NCBI GenBank assembly: GCA_949825065.1
Contig: OX463862.1
Location: 15,495,592-15,559,591, forward strand
DNA from: Odontocerum albicorne
Taxonomy: Eukaryota > Arthropoda > Insecta > Trichoptera > Odontoceridae
Length of the DNA: 64,000 nt
Reading direction: 5' to 3'
In this document: positions 1-8,854 of the stretch, one piece after another
How the letters are laid out: each line of letters starts with the position of its first letter
How positions within the stretch are numbered: the stretch's first letter is position 1
The notes under the pieces: generated by a model
What the model saw: only the letters and a program-made list of their open reading frames with translations
Database searches by the model: none
What the model was told of the DNA's origin: nothing
Made by a program: the position numbers and the translations under genes

Positions 1-189
1 CAATAATAATAATAATAAAAAGTGAATTTATAAAGTTTCATTCAGAGACCACACTCTCCTTAAGGGCGCTTTAACTTGAGATTCGAGCCTACTATTCTTG
101 ACGGATTAAAAATGATATAAAATAAATATATATATGTTGAGTGTAAGGATAGAAAAGTAGTGGCTGGGGCCATTACATTAGGTACTTCC

Positions 190-500
190 CGTTCCTTCCT
201 AGTGTCGTGCCAGGTCCCCCCAACGTTGACTATCACCTGAGAGTAGGCATCTTTGTTCCCGGCAGCCCGAAAAAAATCTCCAACGCTCCTTATACAAGTC
301 CAATCACGTATATTGCGGAGCCAGGAGATTTGCCTCCTGCCAACACCCCTTCGACCCTCTATTTTGCCTTTGATGATCAGGTGCACGTTTCAGATTTTAA
401 TATTAGTCAGCAACTCTCTATCAACTTTGGCTCTTTGAAGAACCCTTGTGTTGCTGACCATATCCGTCCAGGGTATCCATAGCATTCTCCGGTATATCCA
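190..500 (-). mobile_element. LINE C-terminal fragment (family E, copy 1)
   Basis: The - strand reads broken peptide pieces such as GYPGRIWSAT, FFKEPK and KGKIEGRRGVGRRQ. The same order appears in the copy at 63140-63810 near the other end of the window. The GRRGVGRR motif is a LINE C-terminal basic motif. Frames are broken, so the copy is dead. The window begins with an AATAAT microsatellite, 5-18. Confidence 0.7.
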
Positions 501-1080
501 GGTACTTCCTCAATGTAATCAATTAATAATTATGTCACATGTTCCCAGTAGGAGGGAACAGAGATCACCCTATCATTCGTATCATCACGTCCTGCTCAGA
601 GCATGTAGTCCCGATGTTCGGACAAGTTAGCATGTGTTGTGAGTCCTCTAATAGCCCCACAATCACAGTCAATTATATTTTCATTCAAGTAACTCCATCT
701 CTGCCTGTTCACTTGCTTGCTTCTAGTCGAATCACATTGCATGGAGTTTCTTCTTATTTTGAGAGTTTCTACTTTCTTCATAGTCCTACAAAATGTAAAT
801 GTCTGCATTATGTACAATAAACAATAAACAAAATGTTGACAGACATTATCAATAAATTTGTCAGAAGTGATTCATTTTGTCAAGTTAGTGATAATAACAA
901 CTTATTAGCTGATTGATTATCTACAATATATATTTTTTACGTAGTCAATATAGGTTACAATATCTATATAGGTTACAATATCTATATAGGTGTCCATAGG
1001 TGACTTAAACCTTTTTGTACGTGAAATACCCTTTAGCAAGTAAAGGATTCTCACGTGATATGTACTCGTAGATGAGTAAT
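501..1080. other. No gene recognised
   Basis: AT-rich DNA. A duplicated 23-base stretch around ATATAGGTTACAATATCT occurs at about 948-990. No motif-bearing ORF. Confidence 0.5.
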
Positions 1081-1084
1081 GAAC

Positions 1085-1770
1085 GATTAGAGTAAGTTGA
1101 AAAATTCTGCTATTTAGGTAGTATTTTCTTAGATGATGGAAGAGTTACAAGGGATATTTATCAAACGGGTGTGTAGCGATTGGAAACTAAGTCGACAGGA
1201 CACGAAAACATGTATACTCAAAATGGACAGTATCAAAATCTGCTAAGATGGTTGTTCACAACAGTATTTTATGGGAGTGAAAATTGAAAGGAGCTGCGTG
1301 AAATGCATGCACTTAAAATAATACATGGGGTTAAAATACTTGACAGAATACGTAATGAAGCGATTAGGGATAAATGTGAACTTAAAGCTGATGGGTTGAG
1401 TAAGATGAAGAACAGCACTCCTAGATTGTTTGGGCTTGTTGAATGAATGAAGAAATACTAATAAAACAAATATGTAGTGCAAATGTGAGCGGAAGGCGTG
1501 AAAGAGGAAGATCAAGGAAATTGTGGTTGGATCGATTGAATGATATTTTGAAAGAAGAAGTTGTATGAGAAGGTGCGGTTGCAACTGCTAATCTGGGTTC
1601 ATGAAGCCCATGATGGGAGCTCACTCTCAACCATCCCGGATGTATAAAGGCCATCTTCCAAACCTATCTCAATACTGGAGACACACTCCACAACAGGTAG
1701 AAGAGGCAAAATATATGTGTCGAGATAGGAAAGTCTGGTGCGCTGTCTTCTCTGAATACCTCAACAGTGG
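1085..1770 (+). mobile_element. LINE family B fragment, copy 1
   Basis: Family B is the 3' end of one non-LTR retrotransposon. Across copies it encodes, in order, pieces like [46 protein letters not shown] and VFSAYPD. This copy starts with the upstream stretch (gctatttaggtagtattttc) and is broken by stops. About 100 unrelated bases interrupt it at 1570-1690 before the DRKVW segment. Intact copies of the family are unknown here, and the clade is not certain. Confidence 0.8.
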
Positions 1771-1959
1771 TTCTTCTTATGCATCATCCTTCCATGGTTC
1801 CAGTGACCACAAGTCTCTTCAAACCGCCTCTCTTTGGTCCTTTCCGCATATTATTATATATCAATAGTGTCCAACTATCGAAACCGGATTTTTCTGATGA
1901 CAGGCCTTGTGCTCTGGGAACAACAAAAGTAATGAATCGAATTTTATACATGTAAATTT

Positions 1960-2470
1960 GGGATGTAGAAAGGTTAACGATTTATGTCTTGATTGATTTG
2001 TTGAGCGCCCCTTCTCAATGTGGACAATTACTCATAAATTATAAATAAATAAATAAAATATCTTTTGTCAACGAAAGGTCAGTTCATCTCATGTGACATT
2101 TAATATCATCGTCAAGTTGATGTTTAATCATTGTTTTCAAAGCAGTCAAGTGCTCATTACTCGAAAGATTTATCTACATTAGCAACTAAATTTAAATCTG
2201 TAAGAATTTTGCCTATTTATATTTCTAAATTATTTTTTATCGTGGCTTACACGTTATTACTGTATATTTCACATTAAAGAATTCTTTATGGAGGAGCCAA
2301 GCAAACTGTTTCAATCAAAGGTATCCTTCGTCATATGCAATATCACTTGAGGTGGTTTCACTAATATGCCATTTAAATAAAATTAAGAATAATACTCGTA
2401 ATTATAAAAAGCCAAGAAATTTACCCAATTGGAAGAAATAAGCTATATAGGTCTTACACATACATATATA
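1960..2470. other. No gene recognised
   Basis: AT-rich stretch with no motif-bearing ORF or clear repeat. Confidence 0.5.
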
Positions 2471-2474
2471 CCAT

Positions 2475-2990
2475 CACGCTATTTCCCTGTCGTGGTAAGC
2501 ACAGAGGACTGAGAATCAGACTATCCTATCTCGACAAACACACTTTGCTTTTTCTATAACAAAGCCATACACATTTTCTCACTTTTTACGTTTCCTTCTT
2601 TCAAAATATTCAAGAATACTTTTGTTGGTCTTTCTTTACTCGTACCTTCCATTCACACCGTATATTTGTTTTGTTAATCTTTCTTCATCAAATCACACCG
2701 TATATTTGTTTTGTTAATCTTTCTTCATCAAATCACACCGTATATTTGTTTTGTTAATCTTTCTTCGTTCATCTTCCATATGCCCAAACCATCTCAAAGT
2801 GCGCTTGTTCATTTTACTCAAAACATCAGCCTTAAATTCACGTTCATCCCTAATCGCTTCATTCCGTATTCTGTCATACATTATTATCCCATGTATTCTC
2901 AGTGTACACATTTTTATAGCGTTTATTTCACTCCTTTCAGTCTTTTACCACGTACAGGTTTCACTCCCATACCTGGTGGACACCTGGTTG
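2475..2990 (-). mobile_element. LINE family B fragment, copy 2
   Basis: Read on the - strand it gives pieces of MYDRIRNEAIRDE and LRWFGHMEDE. It contains a 40-base tandem triplication at about 2654-2770, in the part that encodes the end of the GHVERM region. Confidence 0.8.
2654..2772. repeat. 40-base tandem repeat, three units
   Basis: Units begin CACACCGTATATTTG at 2654, 2694 and 2734 and are almost identical. They lie inside LINE family B copy 2. Confidence 0.9.
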
Positions 2991-3264
2991 TTTAGCGTGA
3001 ATGTTAGCCTTTAGTTATTTTTTACCGCTACGTATCGTTCTTATAATATATCGTTGACTCAATACTATAACTAGGTAACTCAAAATTCTCTATTCTGAGA
3101 AAATGGCGTTCTTAGTTTCGAGGTCCTTTTGTGTGGTAACTCCTCTTTAATCATGAGGTATGGTGCTAATATTTTTTATGAGACTTATAAAGGAGGTTTC
3201 AATAGATGGTAAGATGTAAGTTATGTGAACTACAGCTATCTACTTAAAGCATTCTTCTGTTTCC

Positions 3265-3277
3265 ACGTTTACGACTT
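3265..3277. repeat. Target-site duplication, 3' copy
   Basis: The sequence ACGTTTACGACTT is repeated exactly at 6622-6634. It marks the downstream junction of the full-length LINE. Confidence 0.9.
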
Positions 3278-6200
3278 TTTATTATTATCCTAAGCTCGAC
3301 AGCCCTGGGTGGGCCTTGGCTGAATCCAGGAGCTTCCTCCATTCTTGTCTGTTTGATGCCCTTATTCTCCAATTTCTCACTGACAACACTGATGCATCCG
3401 CGTTGACACTGTCCATCCATCGCATTTTGGGCCTTCCTGGTCTTCTACGTCCCTGTGTTACTGAGAGCGTGAGGCGTTTTGTAGGGTTGTCGTCGTCCAT
3501 TCTGATTATGTGACCAGCCCATCTCAAGCGCCCTACTCTGACGGATCTGATCACATCGGGCTCTTTATAGATATCATATAGCTCTCGGTTATATCGACGA
3601 CGCCAACCATTGTGGTCTCTCACTGGGCCGTATATTGTCCTAAGAACCCTTCTTTCAAATGCTGCGATGGACCCTTCAGTGTGTTTTGTCATCACCCAGG
3701 TTTCAGAGGCATATGTGAGGACTGGTTTGATCAGGGTCCTGTACAATAGTGTTTTTGTGGTTCTTCGCAGTAATTTGGATCTTAACTGTTTTTGGAGAGC
3801 GTAGTAACATCGGTTTGCTGCCATTATCCTTCTGTCAATTTCTTCTCGGGTGTTATTATCACTGGTAACTGTTGAGCCTAAGTATGTAAATGAATTAATT
3901 ATTTCAAAGTTGTAATTTGCAGCTGAGAAAACCTGGGGGTATGGATATGTGGTATTAGAAGCAATCATCAATTTTGTTTTATCTTCATTTATGACAAGTC
4001 CCATTATTTTTGCTTTTTCCTCCAATGCTACAAACGCTTCACGGGTAGCTTCAAGTGACCGTCCCACAATATCTATGTCATCTGCATAGGCGAGTAGCTG
4101 AACTGACTTGTAGAATATAGTGCCTCTGGTATCTATTTTTGAGTCCCTTATCACTTTTTCTAGAGCCACGTTAAATAGGAGACATGCCAAGGCATCTCCC
4201 TGTCGTAGGCCATTATATGTCTGGAATGGTTTTGAGAGGTCTTTGTCGATTCTTACTTTGGTTATGGTTGGGCTCATTGTTGCTCTTACAAGTCGTATCA
4301 GCTTATTTGGTATATTCAATTCGGACATTGCTTTATACAGTTCTTTTCTATTTATGCTGTCATAGGCCGCTTTGAAGTCAATAAACAAGTGGAAGGTGTC
4401 AATATTGTATTCTTGGCACTTTTCTAGTATTTGCCGTAGGCCGTGGATCTGGTCAGTTGTGCCTTTGCCTGCTGTGAAACCACATTGGTAGGTACCAATG
4501 ATTTTCTCAGTGTATGTCGAGAGCCTTGAAAAGAGGACATTAGAGAGTATTTTATAAGCAGTATTCAGTAATGTTATGCCTCTGTAATTTTTGCAGTCCA
4601 ACTGGTCTCCTTTTTTGTGTAATGGGCACAGAACGCCCTGGGACCAGTCATCTGGTAGCGTCTCTGCATTCCAGATTTCAGTTATTATTTGATGTATTAT
4701 CCTGATAAGAGGTTCTGGCGCATGTTTGTACAGTTCACTGGGGATGTTGTCTTCGCCAGCGGCTCTGTTATTTTTTAATTTCTTAAGAGCCAGTTGGACC
4801 TCCGTCAGTGTTGGTTCATTTATGTTAGTTTCATCAGGTGATTCTCTAGTTAGGGATTCGTCAATTGTTGGTTGGCTGCTTCCATTAAGTAATTCATCGA
4901 AATGCTCCACCCACCTCTCCAGTACCGCATTGTTATCACTAACAATAAGGCCTTGCTTGTTTCTGCATGCGGTAGTTTTGGGTTTGAAGACCTTTCTAAG
5001 CGAATTGGTTTGGCGGTAAAGTTCTCGGGTGTTATGCTGTTGGTGTAAATCTTCTATTTTCTTTATTTCTCCTTTTTCGTGCTCACGTTTCTTTCTTTTG
5101 TGTATCCGTTTTTCCTCTCGTCTGAGATTTTGGTAGGTTTCCTTTGCCGCTCTGGTGGAATGTTTACTAATCATGTTTAGATATGCTGTGTTTTTATTGT
5201 TGGTGACTGTACGGCATTCGTCGTCAAACCATTCATTTCTTTTACTATTATTATGGTATCCCAGTGTGTCTTCAGCTGTTTTCATGATGAGTTCCTTGCA
5301 CCGTGTCCATCTCTCATTCAATGCTGAACCCTGTTGTGTATCATTTTGTATTCTTTCCGTTATCTGTTGGCAAAAAGCTTCAGAATCCTCCTTATCTTTC
5401 AGTCTGCCTATGTTCAATTTCCTAATCCTAGTTGGCTTTCCTTTCTTTGCATTTGAAATGCGAGCTCTGAGTTTTGCTATCACCAGACAGTGGTCAGAGT
5501 CTATGTTTGCACCTCTAAAGCTACGCGTGTCTATGAGGTCTGAGCAGTGCCTAGAGTCAATCAAAACATGATCAATTTGGTTACGGGTGCGGCCATCAGG
5601 GGATTTCCATGTAGCTTTGTGTATGTCCTTATGATCGAACAGTGTTCCACCTATGACCATTCCTTTGGCAGCCGCAAATGATATGAGTCGAGAGCCATTT
5701 TCGTTGCTATCCTTGTGTAGGCTGTGTATACCGATTGTAGGGCGGTATGCTGTCTCGGACCCGACTTTTGCATTAAGGTCTCCTATTACTAATTTAATGT
5801 CATGTTTTGGGCATTTGTTCCATGTTCTGTCGAGGCACTCATAAAATTCATCCTTTTCATCCTCACTCTTGTCTTCCGTTGGTGCATGCACATTAATAAT
5901 ACTGTAGTTGAAGAACCTTCCTCTGATTCTCATAGTGCATATTCTTTTGTTTATAGGTTGGAAGTCTATTACAAGATGTTTTCTGTTTTTTGCAACAATA
6001 AATCCTGTACCAAACATGTGGTCTTTTTTATGACAGCTATAGTACAATGTGCAATCTCTTTTGTCCATAATTCCATTGCCAGTCCATCTAATCTCTTGTA
6101 GGGCAGCGATGTCTATGCTATATTTTGTTAGAGTATCCGTCAGTAGTTTCAGTCGACCTGGTCTGTACAAAGTAAGTACATTCCAGGTACCAATACGCAA

Positions 6201-6621
6201 ATCATAGTCCTTATTTCGGTTGCCGGGTCGTCCAGGGGTAGTGCCGATATGTCCGAGGCCCCTTGGATTTTTCGTAACAAGTTTGTTTTTCTAGGATAAG
6301 GTTGTTAGCCTTACGCCAAACCCCCTACCAGGAGGACCAGGGTTTTTCTGTAGGGGTTTTCCTTCCCTTAGCTGGGGGGTTCCAGTTTTATGGCGCTGGA
6401 GACTCGCCATTCATCCTCTCCTATCTGCTATGGCTGATGGTATTGCCAGTGGCCACATTGCCCAGGGCTCGCGGGGCCTATGAGACCACTCGTGGACGCT
6501 AGGAGTAGGACTATTGGTAGTGTTGCTGATGGTATGCAACTGTGGCGTTACACGGTATTTAGGTGACACATATTTGCCAGCAAAATATGTATCTCCGTGA
6601 CCCTACCAAAATTTGAGCCCT
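3278..6621 (-). mobile_element. Full-length RTE-like LINE with 13-bp target-site duplication
   Basis: The element reads on the - strand. It has about 420 bases before the ORF (6201-6621) and a very short 3' end that finishes in TAATAATAAA just before the duplication. Identical 13-base direct repeats, ACGTTTACGACTT, flank it at 3265-3277 and 6622-6634. Those repeats, the microsatellite-like tail and an intact ORF show a complete and fairly recent insertion of about 3.3 kb. It lies upstream of the host gene's first coding exon here and is antisense to it. Confidence 0.92.
3285..6200 (-). CDS. Intact LINE ORF: AP-like endonuclease and reverse transcriptase, 971 residues
   Basis: One uninterrupted ORF encodes both enzymes for target-primed reverse transcription. 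An exo-endo-phosphatase-type endonuclease fills residues 1-245: TWNV at the N terminus, LQEIRW 34-39, GDLNAKVG 140-147, QIDHVLID 208-215, SDHCLV 235-240. Reverse transcriptase covers about 470-800: NYRGITLL 538-545, IDFKAAYDS 607-615 with D608, GLRQGD 664-669, YADD 705-708. The C terminus has RLRWAGHIIRM (891-901) and GRRRPGRPKMRW, basic motifs typical of LINE C-terminal regions. All motifs are intact, with no stop or frameshift. The endonuclease start and single-ORF layout suit the RTE clade. Clade placement is from motif memory, not a tree. Confidence 0.93.
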   Translation of the reverse strand: MRIGTWNVLTLYRPGRLKLLTDTLTKYSIDIAALQEIRWTGNGIMDKRDCTLYYSCHKKDHMFGTGFIVAKNRKHLVIDFQPINKRICTMRIRGRFFNYSIINVHAPTEDKSEDEKDEFYECLDRTWNKCPKHDIKLVIGDLNAKVGSETAYRPTIGIHSLHKDSNENGSRLISFAAAKGMVIGGTLFDHKDIHKATWKSPDGRTRNQIDHVLIDSRHCSDLIDTRSFRGANIDSDHCLVIAKLRARISNAKKGKPTRIRKLNIGRLKDKEDSEAFCQQITERIQNDTQQGSALNERWTRCKELIMKTAEDTLGYHNNSKRNEWFDDECRTVTNNKNTAYLNMISKHSTRAAKETYQNLRREEKRIHKRKKREHEKGEIKKIEDLHQQHNTRELYRQTNSLRKVFKPKTTACRNKQGLIVSDNNAVLERWVEHFDELLNGSSQPTIDESLTRESPDETNINEPTLTEVQLALKKLKNNRAAGEDNIPSELYKHAPEPLIRIIHQIITEIWNAETLPDDWSQGVLCPLHKKGDQLDCKNYRGITLLNTAYKILSNVLFSRLSTYTEKIIGTYQCGFTAGKGTTDQIHGLRQILEKCQEYNIDTFHLFIDFKAAYDSINRKELYKAMSELNIPNKLIRLVRATMSPTITKVRIDKDLSKPFQTYNGLRQGDALACLLFNVALEKVIRDSKIDTRGTIFYKSVQLLAYADDIDIVGRSLEATREAFVALEEKAKIMGLVINEDKTKLMIASNTTYPYPQVFSAANYNFEIINSFTYLGSTVTSDNNTREEIDRRIMAANRCYYALQKQLRSKLLRRTTKTLLYRTLIKPVLTYASETWVMTKHTEGSIAAFERRVLRTIYGPVRDHNGWRRRYNRELYDIYKEPDVIRSVRVGRLRWAGHIIRMDDDNPTKRLTLSVTQGRRRPGRPKMRWMDSVNADASVLSVRNWRIRASNRQEWRKLLDSAKAHPGLSSLG

Positions 6622-6634
6622 ACGTTTACGACTT
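6622..6634. repeat. Target-site duplication, 5' copy
   Basis: Exact 13-base copy of 3265-3277. It marks the upstream junction of the full-length LINE. Confidence 0.9.
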
Positions 6635-6724
6635 ACCTACTCGTAATTATGAAAATGCTAAATAACTCAGTTGAGAAATAATATTTTAAGATACATATTT
6701 ATAGCACTGGAAAGCCCCTTCGAT

Positions 6725-6905
6725 GAGCACGTGGAATGAATGAATTAAGAAAGACTTACAAAAAAAATATACAGTACGAATGTGAATGGAAAACATGGTA
6801 GAGGAAGACTAATGAAAGCATAGTTGGACCAAATGAATGATATATTGGAAGAAGGAAAAGGAAGAAAACATTGTGAGGGTATGCATGTTTGATACAGTAA
6901 TCTCT
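6725..6905 (+). mobile_element. LINE family B fragment, copy 3
   Basis: Short 3' part with remnants of the GRGRPR region. Its (TATG)-type tail merges into the expanded simple repeat that follows. Confidence 0.7.
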
Positions 6906-7115
6906 TGATGGTATGTAATGATATGTATTATTGTGATGGTTGGTATGTATGTATGTGGTCGTGTTGGTATGTATCGTCATGATGATATGTATCGTCATGA
7001 TGGTATGTATCATCGTGATATGTATCGTCATGATGGTATGTATCGTCGTGATATGTATCGTCATGATGGTATGTATCGTCCTGATGGTATTTATCGTCGT
7101 GATGATATGTATATT
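6906..7115 (+). repeat. Degenerate TATGTATCGTCATGATGG repeat
   Basis: About ten imperfect units built from ATGTATCGTCATGATGGT and ATGTATCGTCGTGAT. The array directly follows the tail of LINE copy 3, so it probably grew from that tail. Confidence 0.85.
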
Positions 7116-7301
7116 ATCATTATCAGCCTACATTCATCCACCGCAGGATGTGGACTTCTCCAAGTTGTTTCCTAAAAAAATCTCTTGGGCACTGCTAGCA
7201 CGTAATTAACCGCTGCTTGCTTATGTATTTTATCCACCCAGCATGCCTTCGGTTTTCTTACAGGCCTTATTCTGCCTATTGCGTACCACTGGATTACTTC
7301 A

Positions 7302-7353
7302 TATGTCCAACAGATTACTTCATATGTATGTATGAAGTAATCTGTTGGACATA
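7302..7353. repeat. Perfect hairpin, 23-base arms
   Basis: Arms at 7302-7324 and 7331-7353 are exact reverse complements around a 6-base loop (TGTATG). Weaker outer pairing (CTGGATTACT against AGTAATCCAATG) extends it. It could be the core of a foldback element. Confidence 0.85.
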
Positions 7354-7419
7354 CAGTAATCCAATGATGGTATGTATCCATGGTACAGTAATCCCTCCAT
7401 CTTGTGTCCATTTATGCTA

Positions 7420-7868
7420 GTTCATTTTAACACATTTTATTCTGATTGGAAATTGAAATCCAAAATAGTGACACCTGTTGAGTAATAATTTGGCAACTAA
7501 ATCGATATTTTTATATACAACTGTAATACTGGAAGATTCATCCAGCGAGGGTGATTTTAAATAGGCACAGAAAGTTCTGTCATATTTCTTTCCATGTAAA
7601 TCTGAGTATAATACGAGTATACACAGATCTCTGAAAATAAATAAAAGTAATTCAACACATATTCATAAAAAAAATTCTTCGTGACAAAACAAATGTATCT
7701 TTATGGTCTCCCCTTAATTTAATCAAAGTACAATAGTTTTTGTTTGAGGGGATCAGCTTAGCGCAGGATTTGTATAGGTGACTTTATGCGCAGAAGTCCA
7801 ACTTGTTAACTGTAAAATCCAATGTCCTTAAAATGTAGATTTCAATGTTTCTTTTTTTCTTTTTCCAG
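7420..7868 (+). other. DNA upstream of exon 1
   Basis: AT-rich and apparently intronic, ending in a T-rich tract and acceptor at 7868. I see no convincing core promoter; transcription probably begins upstream of the window. Confidence 0.5.
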
Positions 7869-8854
7869 GTGCTGACATGTCATTTCAAGGCGAGTATGCA
7901 GCTCAAATGTTGGGTTTAAACTCTGAAAGCCAACCACCTCCTTCCCCCGCGGCCCCATCCCCCATTCCATCACCATCTCTCGCCACAAGACCCTCCTCCA
8001 GAGACCACACACGGAACAGCACACCCTCCAGCCAACCCTCCAATCCCAGGCAAGATCCCAACAGACACTACGATGCAGCCGTTAGATACCACCAAGACAT
8101 GGCAAGACGAAACCAAGACCAGCAACAACCAAAGGAAAATAAAATTGAGTCCCCTTACCATCCGTTCGCACCGTCGAAACCTTACCAAGACTTGAAAATT
8201 ACCGGATCTCCTTACGAGCACCAGCTTAATTTCGCAACCACTCCTCACCATTACCCGACCAAAGTAAAGACTGTTAGTGAATTAAATGCGTCCGCGCCGG
8301 CGACGCAGGAAATCAATTTAAAATCAAATATACCAAATGACGCGGCGAGATTGCAGGAACAACATTACCCGATGAAATATAACGCAGTCCACAATTCAAG
8401 ATATGATAGAGTTCAAGGAACGACCGTAAAAGGACACATAAGTGTTCCGCCTGTTGTCGAAAAGATTTCGCATGTGAAGCAATACGATGCGAAGTATCAA
8501 AAAGTCGACGATGGCAAGACACATCCGATTCCTTTAAAATCCCATTTGCTATCGGCCAATGTCACTCAAGACGTTCCGGTCGACGGGGTTCTGGACTTGC
8601 GAAACATTCCCAAGGAGACCAATGTGATATCGTTGGGGTCTCAGCATTCGAGCATGTCTGAACCGAGCGGGTATTTGGACTCTGCCAAGAGTTCACACTC
8701 TGTGTATTCTGGAAATTCTAATTCTAGCTCGGACAGGGACATATTGGACCTGTCGATGCCTGACAAGAATTCGGTCACAGAAGTCTGCTACGTCTGTGGC
8801 GATGAGTTTAAAAGGGGATCACTCTGCAACTTGAACACCAAGGAACCAAAAGAT
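7869..8854 (+). CDS. Exon 1 of window gene model: disordered N terminus and first half of module 1
   Basis: The exon follows a pyrimidine-rich acceptor (ttttccag, ending 7868) and ends at donor gtgagt (8855). Met at 7877 is the first ATG in frame; the eight bases before it are also open, so this can be an internal coding exon. It encodes 326 residues to phase 0. Residues 20-60 are rich in Pro and Ser. Two short hydrophobic LDL motifs occur near residues 235 and 290-293 (LDLS). The last 25 residues hold the first CxxC pair of module 1 (CYVC, 304-307). Codon use is GC-richer than the flanking introns. Confidence 0.9.

Noticed and set aside
4120..6101. Long plus-strand ORFs (for example 5155-5571, 5802-6101)
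   Set aside because: They are antisense to the intact LINE ORF, show no motif and have the hydrophobic composition typical of such shadows.
7420..7868. Promoter for the host gene directly upstream of exon 1
   Set aside because: The sequence ends in a clear splice acceptor, so it is intron; no convincing core promoter is visible.
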